A DNA stretch of 64,000 nt from Herbiconiux sp. (lineage in GTDB: Bacteria; Actinomycetota; Actinomycetes; Actinomycetales; Microbacteriaceae), in contig NZ_SCVE01000016.1 in assembly GCF_004297105.1 (NCBI RefSeq), positions 1 to 64,000 of the forward strand, read 5' to 3'. Numbering within the stretch: the stretch's first letter is position 1; each line of letters starts with the position of its first letter. This document shows, piece after piece, positions 41,962-49,823 of this stretch. A program made the translations under genes and the position numbers. Below the pieces are notes generated by a model. The model was not told the DNA's origin. It worked only from the letters and a program-made list of their open reading frames with translations, and searched no databases.

Positions 41962-42672
41962 GTGCCAAAGCCTTCTCAGACCGTCGCCCGCCCGCAGTCC
42001 GCACCCGCGGTTCGCGGGGTGGGTCGGCGAACCACCAGATCGGGTCGCTTGGCCCTCCAGGTTCTCGGCCTCGCCGCTGTCGGCGCCTGCGCCTTCGTGA
42101 CCGTGGTGGCCCCGAACCTCGGCGCGACACCGGCCTCGGCGACGTTCGCCGACAGCTTCGACCAGACCAGCTGGACCACACAGGAGCTCGATGTCTCCGG
42201 CTCGGTGGCGGCATCCGTCTTCCGCGACTCCTATTCGGTGACCGAGGCCCCGAAGCCCGTGATCGTCGAGGCCTCGACCTCGAGCACGGCGACCGGGTCG
42301 TCGAGCTCGTCCAGCACGTCGACCTCGAGCGACTCCGGATGCCCCGATCCCAATGCCGCGGTGGCCGACCCCGATACGGCGAAGGCCGTGGCGCTCGACC
42401 TCGCGGCCGCCCGCGGCTGGACCGGGGCGCAGTACGACGCCCTCATCGCGCTGTGGAGCCGGGAGAGCGGATGGCGGGTGAACGCGCTCAACAAGTCGAG
42501 CTGCGCCTATGGCATCCCGCAGGCGCTGCCCGGCTCGAAGATGGCCTCCGCCGGCAGTGACTGGCTCACGAACCCCGCCACGCAGATCACCTGGGGGCTG
42601 AACTACATCCAGGGCCGCTACGGAGATCCCATCTCCGCACTTGCGCATTCCGACGCGAACCACTGGTATTGA
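41962..42672 (+). CDS. Secreted lytic-transglycosylase-like protein (copy 1)
   Basis: A 236-residue protein with an N-terminal signal/anchor after a basic start (LALQVLGLAAVGACAFVTVV), a Ser/Thr-rich linker (about 100-127) and a C-terminal goose-lysozyme/SLT-like domain. The latter has the presumed catalytic Glu in LWSRESGW, then CAYGIPQALPGSKM and NPATQITWGLNYIQGRYGDP. It probably acts on peptidoglycan outside the cell. Two Cys (CPDP and SSCAYG) may form a disulfide. The GTG is ten bases after TAAAAT. It is followed by a paralogue. Confidence 0.88.
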   Translation: MPKPSQTVARPQSAPAVRGVGRRTTRSGRLALQVLGLAAVGACAFVTVVAPNLGATPASATFADSFDQTSWTTQELDVSGSVAASVFRDSYSVTEAPKPVIVEASTSSTATGSSSSSSTSTSSDSGCPDPNAAVADPDTAKAVALDLAAARGWTGAQYDALIALWSRESGWRVNALNKSSCAYGIPQALPGSKMASAGSDWLTNPATQITWGLNYIQGRYGDPISALAHSDANHWY

Positions 42673-42677
42673 GAACG

Positions 42678-43331
42678 ATGTCATCCACGCGAGCCACCCA
42701 GAACCCCGTCGTGCGCACGGGGCTGCAGGTGCTCGCCTTCGGTACCGCGGTGGCGTTCGTGATGCTCTTCGCCGTCGACCCACAGTCGGTCGGCGCCAAC
42801 GCCTCGCAGCAGTACGCGCCCACCATCACGGCTGAGGCCGGAGCCGACCAGTCGCTCTCCGTGGCCGCGGGGCAGTCCACGGCGGTCACCCGCGATGGCT
42901 ACACGGTCACCGAGGCTCCGCCCCCTCCTCCCGCACCCGTTCCCGCGGCGGTGTCCGTGCCCGTCTCGAGCGGGGCCGTGGCCTCCGCGAGCGGTGGCTG
43001 TGAGGCGAACGTCGTCCCCACCCCGGGTCTGCCGGCTGCGGGCAGTTATCAGGACATCGCCTACCAGGGCGTGATGAGCCGCGGCTGGAGCGAGCAGGAC
43101 TACTACTACCTGCTGGCCCTCTGGAACCGCGAGTCGGGGTGGAACCCCGCCGCGCACAACGCCTCCTCGGGCGCGCACGGTATTCCCCAGGCCCTTCCGG
43201 GCAGCAAGATGGGGCCGGGCTGGGAGTCCGACGCGAACGTGCAGATCAACTGGGGCCTCAACTACATCGCCGGTGTCTACGGCACCCCGTGCGAGGCCTG
43301 GGCCTCCTCGGAGAACCGCGGCTGGTACTGA
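42678..43331 (+). CDS. Secreted lytic-transglycosylase-like protein (copy 2)
   Basis: A 217-residue paralogue of the preceding gene product with the same plan: signal/anchor (TGLQVLAFGTAVAFVMLF), a shared motif before the linker (GYTVTEAPPPP; the first copy has SYSVTEAPKP), a Pro/Ala/Val-rich linker and the catalytic-type domain (LWNRESGW, then HGIPQALPGSKM and VQINWGLNYIAGVYGTPCEA). The pair looks like a tandem duplication that has diverged in the linker. I use ATG 42678; a TTG overlapping the upstream stop is possible and would couple translation. Confidence 0.88.
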   Translation: MSSTRATQNPVVRTGLQVLAFGTAVAFVMLFAVDPQSVGANASQQYAPTITAEAGADQSLSVAAGQSTAVTRDGYTVTEAPPPPPAPVPAAVSVPVSSGAVASASGGCEANVVPTPGLPAAGSYQDIAYQGVMSRGWSEQDYYYLLALWNRESGWNPAAHNASSGAHGIPQALPGSKMGPGWESDANVQINWGLNYIAGVYGTPCEAWASSENRGWY

Positions 43332-43411
43332 TCCACCGCACGCGGATCGACGGCCACGTCGGCGATCTGTGCGTGCACATCGGCCGCCGCCGCATTCACT
43401 AGGCTCTACCC

Positions 43412-45046
43412 ATGAGGCCTGAGCTGGTCGGAATCATCTGCCTGATCATCATCGTCGGGGTCTCCGTCTTCTCGCCGAAGTTGCGGCTGGCCACTCCCAT
43501 CGTCTTGGTCGTGATCGGCATCGGGATCTCGTTCATCCCCGGTGTGCCGCCCATCCACGTACCGTCGGAGATCATCCTCGCGGGAGTGCTGCCTCCGCTG
43601 CTCTACGCGAGTGCCATCAACCTGCCGCTGTTCGACTTCCGCAGGAATTTCGCGTCGATCTCAGTGCTCTCCGTGCTGCTGGTGTTCGTGAGCGCGTTCG
43701 CCACAGGATTCCTGCTCTTCGTGATCCTGCCCGACTTGAATCTCGCCGCAGCCATCGCCCTCGGCGCGGTGATCAGCCCCACGGATGCGGTGGCGGCCAC
43801 CTCCATCGGCAAGCGACTCGGGCTTCCACCGCGGCTCATCGCGGTGCTCGAAGGCGAGAGTCTCGTGAACGACGCCTCCGCCCTGGTGCTGTTGCGCACC
43901 GCCGTGGCCGCGACCGCGGGCACGATCGCGTTCGGCGGATTCGGCGGAGTCACCCTCGATTTCGCCTACTCCTCCGTGGTGGCCATCGGGGTGGGGCTCG
44001 TCGTGGGCTTCGTGACCGTGTTCTTCCGGTCGAAGCTGAACGACTCGGTGCTCACCACCGCGGTGTCGTTCATCATCCCCTTCCTGGCCTACATCCCCGC
44101 CGAGGCGATCGGCGCATCCGGGGTTCTGAGCGTGGTGGTCGCGGGGCTCTACACGGGGCATCAGAGCGCGAAGCACTTCACGGCGTCGGCGCGCATCAGC
44201 GAGCGGCTCAACTGGCGCACCATCCAGTTCTTGCTGGAGAACGGCGTGTTCCTGCTGATGGGGCTGGAACTCAAAGACATCTTCATGAACGCGGCGAGAA
44301 GTGGGCACGAGTCCGACAACCTCAACGCGATCGAGGCCATCGGGCTCGGCGTGATGGCGGCGATCGTGCTGCTCGTCATCCGCTACCTGTTCGTGGGGCC
44401 GCTGCTCGCGATCCAGCGAGCGCGGGCGGGCCGTCGAGACCCGCAGGCCGTGGCGAACGAGGCCACGGGATGGCGCGGCGGAGTGGTGCTCACCTGGGCG
44501 GGGATGCGCGGGGTCGTCACCGTGGCGGCGGCGCAGTCGCTGCCGGAGGCCACGCCGTACCGCAACCAGTTGATCCTGATCGCGTTCACCGTGTCGTTCG
44601 TGACGCTCGTGTTCCAGGGCGGGACCCTGCCGACCGTCATCCGACTGCTCCGCGTGAAAGGAGTCGACGAGTCGGCCGACCACGCCCGGTTCGCCTCCCT
44701 GGTCGATGAGTTGCGCGCCGCGGGGCTGCAGGTTCTCGAGGCACCCGATCTGAGCCTGCCCGGGGGAGAGACCGTCGACGAGAGTGTCGTCGACCGGGTG
44801 CGCAGCGACGCCGACCTCCGGAGCGAATCGGCCTGGGAGCGGGCACACGCCGAGCACTCGGCGGGGAGTGCTCCGCACGAGCAGTACCGCATCCTGCGAC
44901 TCGAGGTGCTGAGGGCGGAGCGGGCGGCCCTGCTCGACGCGCGAAGTCGTGGAGAGTTCCCGTCGCGCATCCTGGTGCGGGCGCAGCTGATGCTCGATCA
45001 GGAGGAGTCCCGGCTCCAGTCGACCGACGGTGCGGAAGGCCACTGA
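43412..45046 (+). CDS. Na+/H+ antiporter, CPA1 family
   Basis: A 544-residue antiporter with about 12 membrane segments and a cytoplasmic C-terminal tail of roughly 120 charged residues. The CPA1 core motifs are present: AVISPTDAVAATSIGKRLG and LEGESLVNDASALVLLRT, which contains the ion-binding Asn-Asp pair. It exchanges Na+ (or K+) for protons. The ATG is six bases after TAGGCT (43400-43405), so the transcript is probably leaderless. Confidence 0.94.
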   Translation: MRPELVGIICLIIIVGVSVFSPKLRLATPIVLVVIGIGISFIPGVPPIHVPSEIILAGVLPPLLYASAINLPLFDFRRNFASISVLSVLLVFVSAFATGFLLFVILPDLNLAAAIALGAVISPTDAVAATSIGKRLGLPPRLIAVLEGESLVNDASALVLLRTAVAATAGTIAFGGFGGVTLDFAYSSVVAIGVGLVVGFVTVFFRSKLNDSVLTTAVSFIIPFLAYIPAEAIGASGVLSVVVAGLYTGHQSAKHFTASARISERLNWRTIQFLLENGVFLLMGLELKDIFMNAARSGHESDNLNAIEAIGLGVMAAIVLLVIRYLFVGPLLAIQRARAGRRDPQAVANEATGWRGGVVLTWAGMRGVVTVAAAQSLPEATPYRNQLILIAFTVSFVTLVFQGGTLPTVIRLLRVKGVDESADHARFASLVDELRAAGLQVLEAPDLSLPGGETVDESVVDRVRSDADLRSESAWERAHAEHSAGSAPHEQYRILRLEVLRAERAALLDARSRGEFPSRILVRAQLMLDQEESRLQSTDGAEGH

Positions 45047-45061
45047 CCGTAAACTGGGGGC

Positions 45062-45364
45062 ATGCCTCGCAACAACCGACCGCACCGCCGCGCGGGCGAC
45101 GGTGACGAGGAGGCCGACCTCTCGCGGCTGCTCGCGGGGTGGCGTCGCACCGAGACCCGGCGCGGCCGGGAGTGGAACGTGCAGCCCGTGTCGGCGGCCT
45201 CCGCGGTGAAGGAGTACGCGTGCCCCGGATGTAGCGTGCCGATCGCCCCGGGCACCGCCCACCTCGTGACCTGGCGCGCCGACGGAGTCATGGGTGACTC
45301 GAGCGACCTCGCCGCCCGCCGCCACTGGCACACCCACTGCTGGACGATCGGAGCCCCGGGATGA
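45062..45364 (+). CDS. Small putative zinc-binding protein of unknown function
   Basis: A 100-residue basic protein common in actinobacteria and often labelled only as hypothetical or ATP/GTP-binding. The N-terminus is Arg-rich; the C-terminal half has CPGCSVPI and HWHTHCW, whose Cys and His residues could hold one zinc ion. It has a leaderless start, TAAACT (45050-45055), six bases, ATG. It overlaps the following hydrolase gene by four bases (ATGA). Confidence 0.8.
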   Translation: MPRNNRPHRRAGDGDEEADLSRLLAGWRRTETRRGREWNVQPVSAASAVKEYACPGCSVPIAPGTAHLVTWRADGVMGDSSDLAARRHWHTHCWTIGAPG

Positions 45365-46080
45365 CCGCCATCGAGATCCGCAGCGGCACCGAGCTGCCGG
45401 CCCGCCGGGAAGACATCGAGCTGCACACCGACGACGGCCTCACTCTCGTGGGAGAGCTCGCCCTGCCTCTGTCGGGTGACCCGGTCGCCACTCTGGTGAC
45501 GCTGCATCCGCTCTCCACGCACGGCGGATTCATGGACTCGCATGTACTGCGCAAGGCGTCTCTGCGCCTGCCGGCGCTCGCCGATCTCGCCGTGCTGCGG
45601 TTCAACCTGCGCGGGGTCTCGTCTCCGCGCGGCACGAGCGAGGGTGCCTTCGACGAGGGCGAGGGTGAGCGGTTCGACGTGAAGGCGGCGATGGATTTCG
45701 TGGCGTCGCGAGGGCTGCCGCATCCGTGGCTCGTGGGCTGGTCGTTCGGCACGGAGCTCACGCTGAAGTACGGGGCGCAGTACTCGATCGACGGTGCCAT
45801 CCTGCTGTCGCCGCCCCTGCACCGGGCGACCGCCGCCGAGATCGCGGCGTGGGAGGGCAACGGCAAGCAGCTCGTGGCCGTGGTGCCGGAGCTCGACGAC
45901 TACCTGCGACCGGATGAGGCCCGCGAACGGTTCGCGTCGGTGCCGAGCATCGAGCTCGTGGCGGTCGAGGGTGGCAAGCATCTCTGGGTGGGGGAGCAGC
46001 AGACGCGACGCGTACTCGACGAGATCGTTGCCCGTGTGAACGCGGCCGCGTATCCGCTGCCCACGACCTACGATGTGTAG
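45361..46080 (+). CDS. Alpha/beta hydrolase
   Basis: A 239-residue hydrolase-fold protein with an oxyanion-region motif LHPLSTHGGFMDS, the LRFNLRGVSSPRGTSEG segment typical of small lipase/esterase-like hydrolases, the nucleophile elbow GWSFG (Ser128) and a likely catalytic His in EGGKHLWVG. The function is unknown. It is translationally coupled to the upstream zinc-type protein. Its last 13 bases overlap the convergent response-regulator gene. Confidence 0.88.
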   Translation: MTAIEIRSGTELPARREDIELHTDDGLTLVGELALPLSGDPVATLVTLHPLSTHGGFMDSHVLRKASLRLPALADLAVLRFNLRGVSSPRGTSEGAFDEGEGERFDVKAAMDFVASRGLPHPWLVGWSFGTELTLKYGAQYSIDGAILLSPPLHRATAAEIAAWEGNGKQLVAVVPELDDYLRPDEARERFASVPSIELVAVEGGKHLWVGEQQTRRVLDEIVARVNAAAYPLPTTYDV

Positions 46081-46742
46081 CGCTCTCCGTCCTCGCGCAC
46101 GAGGGCGATCGTCGCCGCCCGGGTCGTGGTGTGCAGCTTCGCGAAGATCGCGTTGACGTGCGACTTCACCGTGGCCCGGCTGATGAAGAGCTCGGTGGCG
46201 ATGTCTTCGTTGCCCGTTCCCCCGGCCATCAGCTCGAGCACTTCGGCCTCGCGGGGGGTGAGCTCCGGGAAGCGCGCGCGGAGCGTGCCCGCGACCGTCT
46301 TCGGCCCGTCGGCCTTCGCCTCGGCCGAGGCGAACCGGCCGAACACCCGGCGGCCCACGTCGGATGCCAGTGCTGTCTGCCCGGCGGCCACCGAGCGGAT
46401 GGCGGTTTCGAGCTGGGCCCGGCCGGCGTCCTTCGTGAGATAGCCCTGCGCGCCCGCTCGCAGTGCGCCGGCGATCGACTCGTCGTCGGCGAAGGTGGTG
46501 AGCACGAGAACCGCGGTGGCCGGATGCTCCGCCACGATCTGCTCGGTCGCCCCCACGCCGTCGAGCACGGGCATCCGCAGGTCCATCAGCACGACGTCGG
46601 GGGAGGTGGCGGACGCTAGCCTCACGGCCGCCGCGCCGTCTGCTGCCTCGCCCACCACCTCGATCCCCTCGAGGAGCCCGAGCAGAACGACGAGTCCGTC
46701 GCGCACGATCGCCTGATCGTCGACCACGATGACGCGGATCAT
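46068..46742 (-). CDS. LuxR/NarL-type response regulator
   Basis: A 224-residue two-component regulator. The receiver domain has the acidic pocket VVDDQ (Asp8, Asp9), phospho-acceptor Asp54 (LMDLRMP), Thr82/Thr83 region LVLTTF and Lys104 (LTKDA). The C-terminal LuxR helix-turn-helix is PELTPREAEVLELMAGGTGN to SRATVKSHVNAIFAKLHTTT. An unusual linker of about 25 Ala/Lys/Gly-rich residues joins the domains. It is the last gene of the membrane protein-kinase-regulator operon and overlaps the kinase gene by four bases. Confidence 0.95.
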   Translation of the reverse strand: MIRVIVVDDQAIVRDGLVVLLGLLEGIEVVGEAADGAAAVRLASATSPDVVLMDLRMPVLDGVGATEQIVAEHPATAVLVLTTFADDESIAGALRAGAQGYLTKDAGRAQLETAIRSVAAGQTALASDVGRRVFGRFASAEAKADGPKTVAGTLRARFPELTPREAEVLELMAGGTGNEDIATELFISRATVKSHVNAIFAKLHTTTRAATIALVREDGERYTS

Positions 46743-47929
46743 GCGAGCACCACGTGTGCCGCCACCCGGAATGACTCGGGGTCGTCGTCGTCGATCCTGA
46801 GCCGCGCGCCCGGGAGCCGGTCGAATCGTTCGCGCATGCCCGGAATCCCTCTCCCTGATCCCGATGCGGCGAGCTCGCCACCTGGACGAGCCGTTCGCGG
46901 ATTCGCGACGGATACCTGGATCTCGCGGGTGGTCAGCTCGACGCGCACGTCGACGGGTTGGTCGGTCGCGTGCTTGCGCGCGTTCGTCAGCGCCTCCTGC
47001 ACGAGACGCGTCAGCGCGTCGGAGGCCTCGGCGCCGACACGGACGGTGGCACCAGGCTCCGGGGTGGGCACCTCGCTCTCCACCGTCATCCCGAGACCTC
47101 GAGCTGCCTCGGCGAGCTGGGTGATCGACCGCACCACGTCGGCGACCGCGACGGTGCCGGTCAGAGGATCGCGGAGGGCATCGACCGCTCTCCGGGCATC
47201 GGCGAGACCCTCGGCGGCGAGTGTTCGAGCCGCCTGAACCCGGACGAGGACCTCGTCGACACGTCCCGCCTCGGCGAGCGCCTCGACCGCGTCGAGCTGC
47301 ACCACGAGACCACCCAGTGCGTGGGCGAGGGTGTCATGGAGATCGCGGGCGATTCTGGCCCGCTCGTCGAGCGCGGCCGACCGTGCACGCTCCGTCTGCA
47401 TCGCCAGGTGCTCGGCCGCCCGCTCCCGTTCGCGATCGGATGCCGCGCGCGCCTGCCTCCTGGTCAGGCCCGCGAGTACGGCGATCGCGAGCGAGGCGAT
47501 CGCGACGGCGACCAGGGTGAGGGGCTGGCCGCCGGCTGCACCGACCACACTCACCACGGCCGCGCATCCTGTCGCGCCCGCCAACCCGACGGCGAGCGGC
47601 ACATCCGTTCGCCCGATGGTCGCGATGACGGCGATCAGAGCCGGTACCAGGCCGATGATGCTGGTGGGCAGAGCGGCGAGTCCGCTTCCGAGCAGCACCA
47701 CGACGAGCAGCCCGGCCCGCACCAGGAACGGCGAGCGTGCGGGCACGATCTCTGCCGCAGCCCAGGCCACCAGTGCCGCGCCGGCGGCGGTGAGGGCCCA
47801 CAGCGGGGCGTCGGAGTGCGCGGCCCCGATCGACACCGCGACAACAACGATGCCGGCCAAGCCGAATGCCCGCCCGGACGCAGTGCGGCCCATCAGGGTT
47901 CCGAATCGGCCGGCAGGAGAGCTGCTCAC
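46739..47929 (-). CDS. Sensor histidine kinase (HisKA_3 type)
   Basis: A 396-residue kinase. About five membrane segments (20-155) with hardly any external loop suggest sensing within the membrane, followed by a short coiled coil, the dimerisation box ARIARDLHDTLAHALGGLVV with phosphorylated His198, and an HATPase domain with the N box QEALTNARKHA and G box GSGRGIPGMRERF. It pairs with the downstream NarL regulator. GTG start, seven bases after the stop of the upstream membrane protein gene. Confidence 0.94.
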   Translation of the reverse strand: MSSSPAGRFGTLMGRTASGRAFGLAGIVVVAVSIGAAHSDAPLWALTAAGAALVAWAAAEIVPARSPFLVRAGLLVVVLLGSGLAALPTSIIGLVPALIAVIATIGRTDVPLAVGLAGATGCAAVVSVVGAAGGQPLTLVAVAIASLAIAVLAGLTRRQARAASDRERERAAEHLAMQTERARSAALDERARIARDLHDTLAHALGGLVVQLDAVEALAEAGRVDEVLVRVQAARTLAAEGLADARRAVDALRDPLTGTVAVADVVRSITQLAEAARGLGMTVESEVPTPEPGATVRVGAEASDALTRLVQEALTNARKHATDQPVDVRVELTTREIQVSVANPRTARPGGELAASGSGRGIPGMRERFDRLPGARLRIDDDDPESFRVAAHVVLA

Positions 47930-47936
47930 GGGTAAA

Positions 47937-48470
47937 TCATGCCCTGGCGACGGGCAGCCGTGTGCTTCGTGCCACGATCACGCCGTAGCGCACGAGGCGG
48001 TTGACGGCCAGGACGATCAGGATCATCCCGGCCGATTCCGCGATCTGGGCGCCCCACGACCCCGCCCAGAACCCGAGGCCGATGCGCACGGCGATCAGGG
48101 CCAGCCAGAGAACCAGCCCGACGACCCCGTTCCGGGCTTCGAGTGTGGGCGCCGGATCGCCGGAACGCCTGCTCGCGGCATGGGCGCGCAAGGCCTCCTC
48201 GGTGATCGGTCGGACGTGGGCGAGCAAGCCGATGGCCACGCCCACGCCCGCGCCCAACGCCAGTTCGATCACCAGCAGAGCGATGTCGGCGGCGTTCAGA
48301 GCGGTCGATGCGCCGGAGCCGACCAATTGGAAGACCCCGACCGCGCCGAGGATCAGCGGAGCCCGTAACGCTCTCGCCGGGTCGAGGGCGGTCCAGCGTG
48401 TCTGTCGGATGGCCACCCAGACGATGGCGGCCAGCACGAGCAGCGCACTGGCGATGGTAGTCGGGTTCAC
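47937..48470 (-). CDS. Membrane protein preceding a two-component system
   Basis: A 177-residue protein with about five hydrophobic helices (TIASALLVLAAIVWVAI, LILGAVGVFQLVG, IALLVIELALGAGVGVAIGL, GVVGLVLWLALIAVRIGLGF, AESAGMILIVLAVNRLV) and a loop containing the charged segment RPITEEALRAHAASRRSGD. I cannot name the family. The start is GTG at 48470, chosen because AGGAGGAACG precedes it. Being first in an operon with a membrane-sensing kinase, it may be an accessory sensor or a target of the system. Confidence 0.85.
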   Translation of the reverse strand: MNPTTIASALLVLAAIVWVAIRQTRWTALDPARALRAPLILGAVGVFQLVGSGASTALNAADIALLVIELALGAGVGVAIGLLAHVRPITEEALRAHAASRRSGDPAPTLEARNGVVGLVLWLALIAVRIGLGFWAGSWGAQIAESAGMILIVLAVNRLVRYGVIVARSTRLPVARA

Positions 48471-48489
48471 GATCGTTCCTCCTGCGTGA

Positions 48490-48504
48490 CTTGATTTCCT
48501 CAAG
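48490..48504 (-). promoter_or_regulatory. Palindrome upstream of the two-component operon
   Basis: CTTGA-TTTCC-TCAAG is a perfect 5-base inverted repeat with a 5-base spacer, 20 bases before the first gene of the operon. NarL-type regulators bind such short palindromes, so it is a candidate autoregulatory site. Confidence 0.5.
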
Positions 48505-48586
48505 CCTGCAGAGGGGACGACGGAGCCGACACCGACCTGGGGTGGAGATCCGGGTGGAGATCGCGACGGCGGCCTCCACCCGCGGG

Positions 48587-49642
48587 TCAGCGTTCGTTCT
48601 GGATCGGGATCACGACCTGCTTGATGATGAGCAGGAACGACGCCGCGATCGGGATGGCCACGAGCGCACCCAGCACGCCGAGCAGAGTGCCTCCGGCCAG
48701 CGCCGCGATCACCACGATCGAGCCGGGCACCGAGACGGCCCGGTTCATGATCTTCGGGCTGAGGAGGTAGGCCTCCACCTGCATGTAGATGATGTAGTAG
48801 ATGGCGGCCACGAGCGCGGTGAGCGGCGATCCGAGTCCCGGGATGAGGCACACGAGCACGATGATCGTGGAGCCGGAGATGGTTCCCACGAGGGGGATGA
48901 GCGAGAGCATCCCGGCGAGGAATGCCAGCACTGCCGAGAAGGGGGCCTGGATGATCGACAGGAAGATGAAGCTCAGGATGCCGTTGCAGAGCGCCAGCGT
49001 GATCTGCCCCACGACGTAGCGGCCGACGGCCCCGGTGACCTGCTCGCTCAGATCGGCGAAGCGCTCGCGCTTGGACGCGGGGGCGAGGCGGTAGATCGAG
49101 CGCTTCATGCCGTTGAGCGAGGCGGTGAAGTAGAGCGTGAGAATCAGCACGATGATCACGCCGAAGAAGCCGCTCGCGATCCCGATGCCCACCTGCAGCG
49201 CGCCACCGGCCAGCGCGGTGACGTTTCCGGCATCCGCGAAGTAACTCACGACCGCGTTGTAGACCTCGTTGACGTCGACGAAACCGCCGAGGCTCTCGGT
49301 GACCGAGTTGCGCCAGTTCTGGTCGAGCACCTGGTTGATGAGGTTCGGCACCAGCGTGATCAACTGGGAGGTCTGTTCGACGATGATCGGCACCACGGCG
49401 AACACGAGGCCTGTGAAGATCCCCAGAACTGCCACCAGAACGGTGAGAATGGCCAGCCAGCGCGGCCAGTGCTTCTTCTCGAGCCAGGAGATGATGGGAT
49501 CGAGGCCCAGGGCGATGAAGATCGCGACGCCGATGTAGGTGAGGATCGTGGCCAGAGAGGCCACGGCGCCCAGGATCAGGAGGCCGACGCCCACACCCAG
49601 GGTTGCGACGAGGCCGAGGGTGAATGCGTTCTGAATCTTCAC
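48587..49642 (-). CDS. AI-2E family transporter
   Basis: A 351-residue membrane protein of the PerM/YdiK/TqsA (UPF0118) superfamily, with about eight membrane segments. Typical segments are IGVAIFIALGLDPIISWLEK near the start, a periplasmic insert, and the conserved end ALVAAIYYIIYMQVEAYLLS with IMNRAVSVPGSIVVIAALAGG. Members export autoinducer-2 or exchange Na+ or Li+ for protons; the activity here is open. GTG start behind CGAGGAGCATCC. Confidence 0.9.
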   Translation of the reverse strand: MKIQNAFTLGLVATLGVGVGLLILGAVASLATILTYIGVAIFIALGLDPIISWLEKKHWPRWLAILTVLVAVLGIFTGLVFAVVPIIVEQTSQLITLVPNLINQVLDQNWRNSVTESLGGFVDVNEVYNAVVSYFADAGNVTALAGGALQVGIGIASGFFGVIIVLILTLYFTASLNGMKRSIYRLAPASKRERFADLSEQVTGAVGRYVVGQITLALCNGILSFIFLSIIQAPFSAVLAFLAGMLSLIPLVGTISGSTIIVLVCLIPGLGSPLTALVAAIYYIIYMQVEAYLLSPKIMNRAVSVPGSIVVIAALAGGTLLGVLGALVAIPIAASFLLIIKQVVIPIQNER

Positions 49643-49823
49643 GGATGCTCCTCGCTCACGCTGCGCCCTGGCGGGCTCAGCACAATCCTAGGGCGACGTG
49701 GATGTCACGATCCGGTATCGTCGGGGGTGGTTCGCGCGCTGGAGTGAATGCTGCCTGAACGCCGCCTGTATGAGACACGTAGCGTGATCAGCTATCTTTT
49801 AATGTCTTTTGTCAGGAGTCTTC

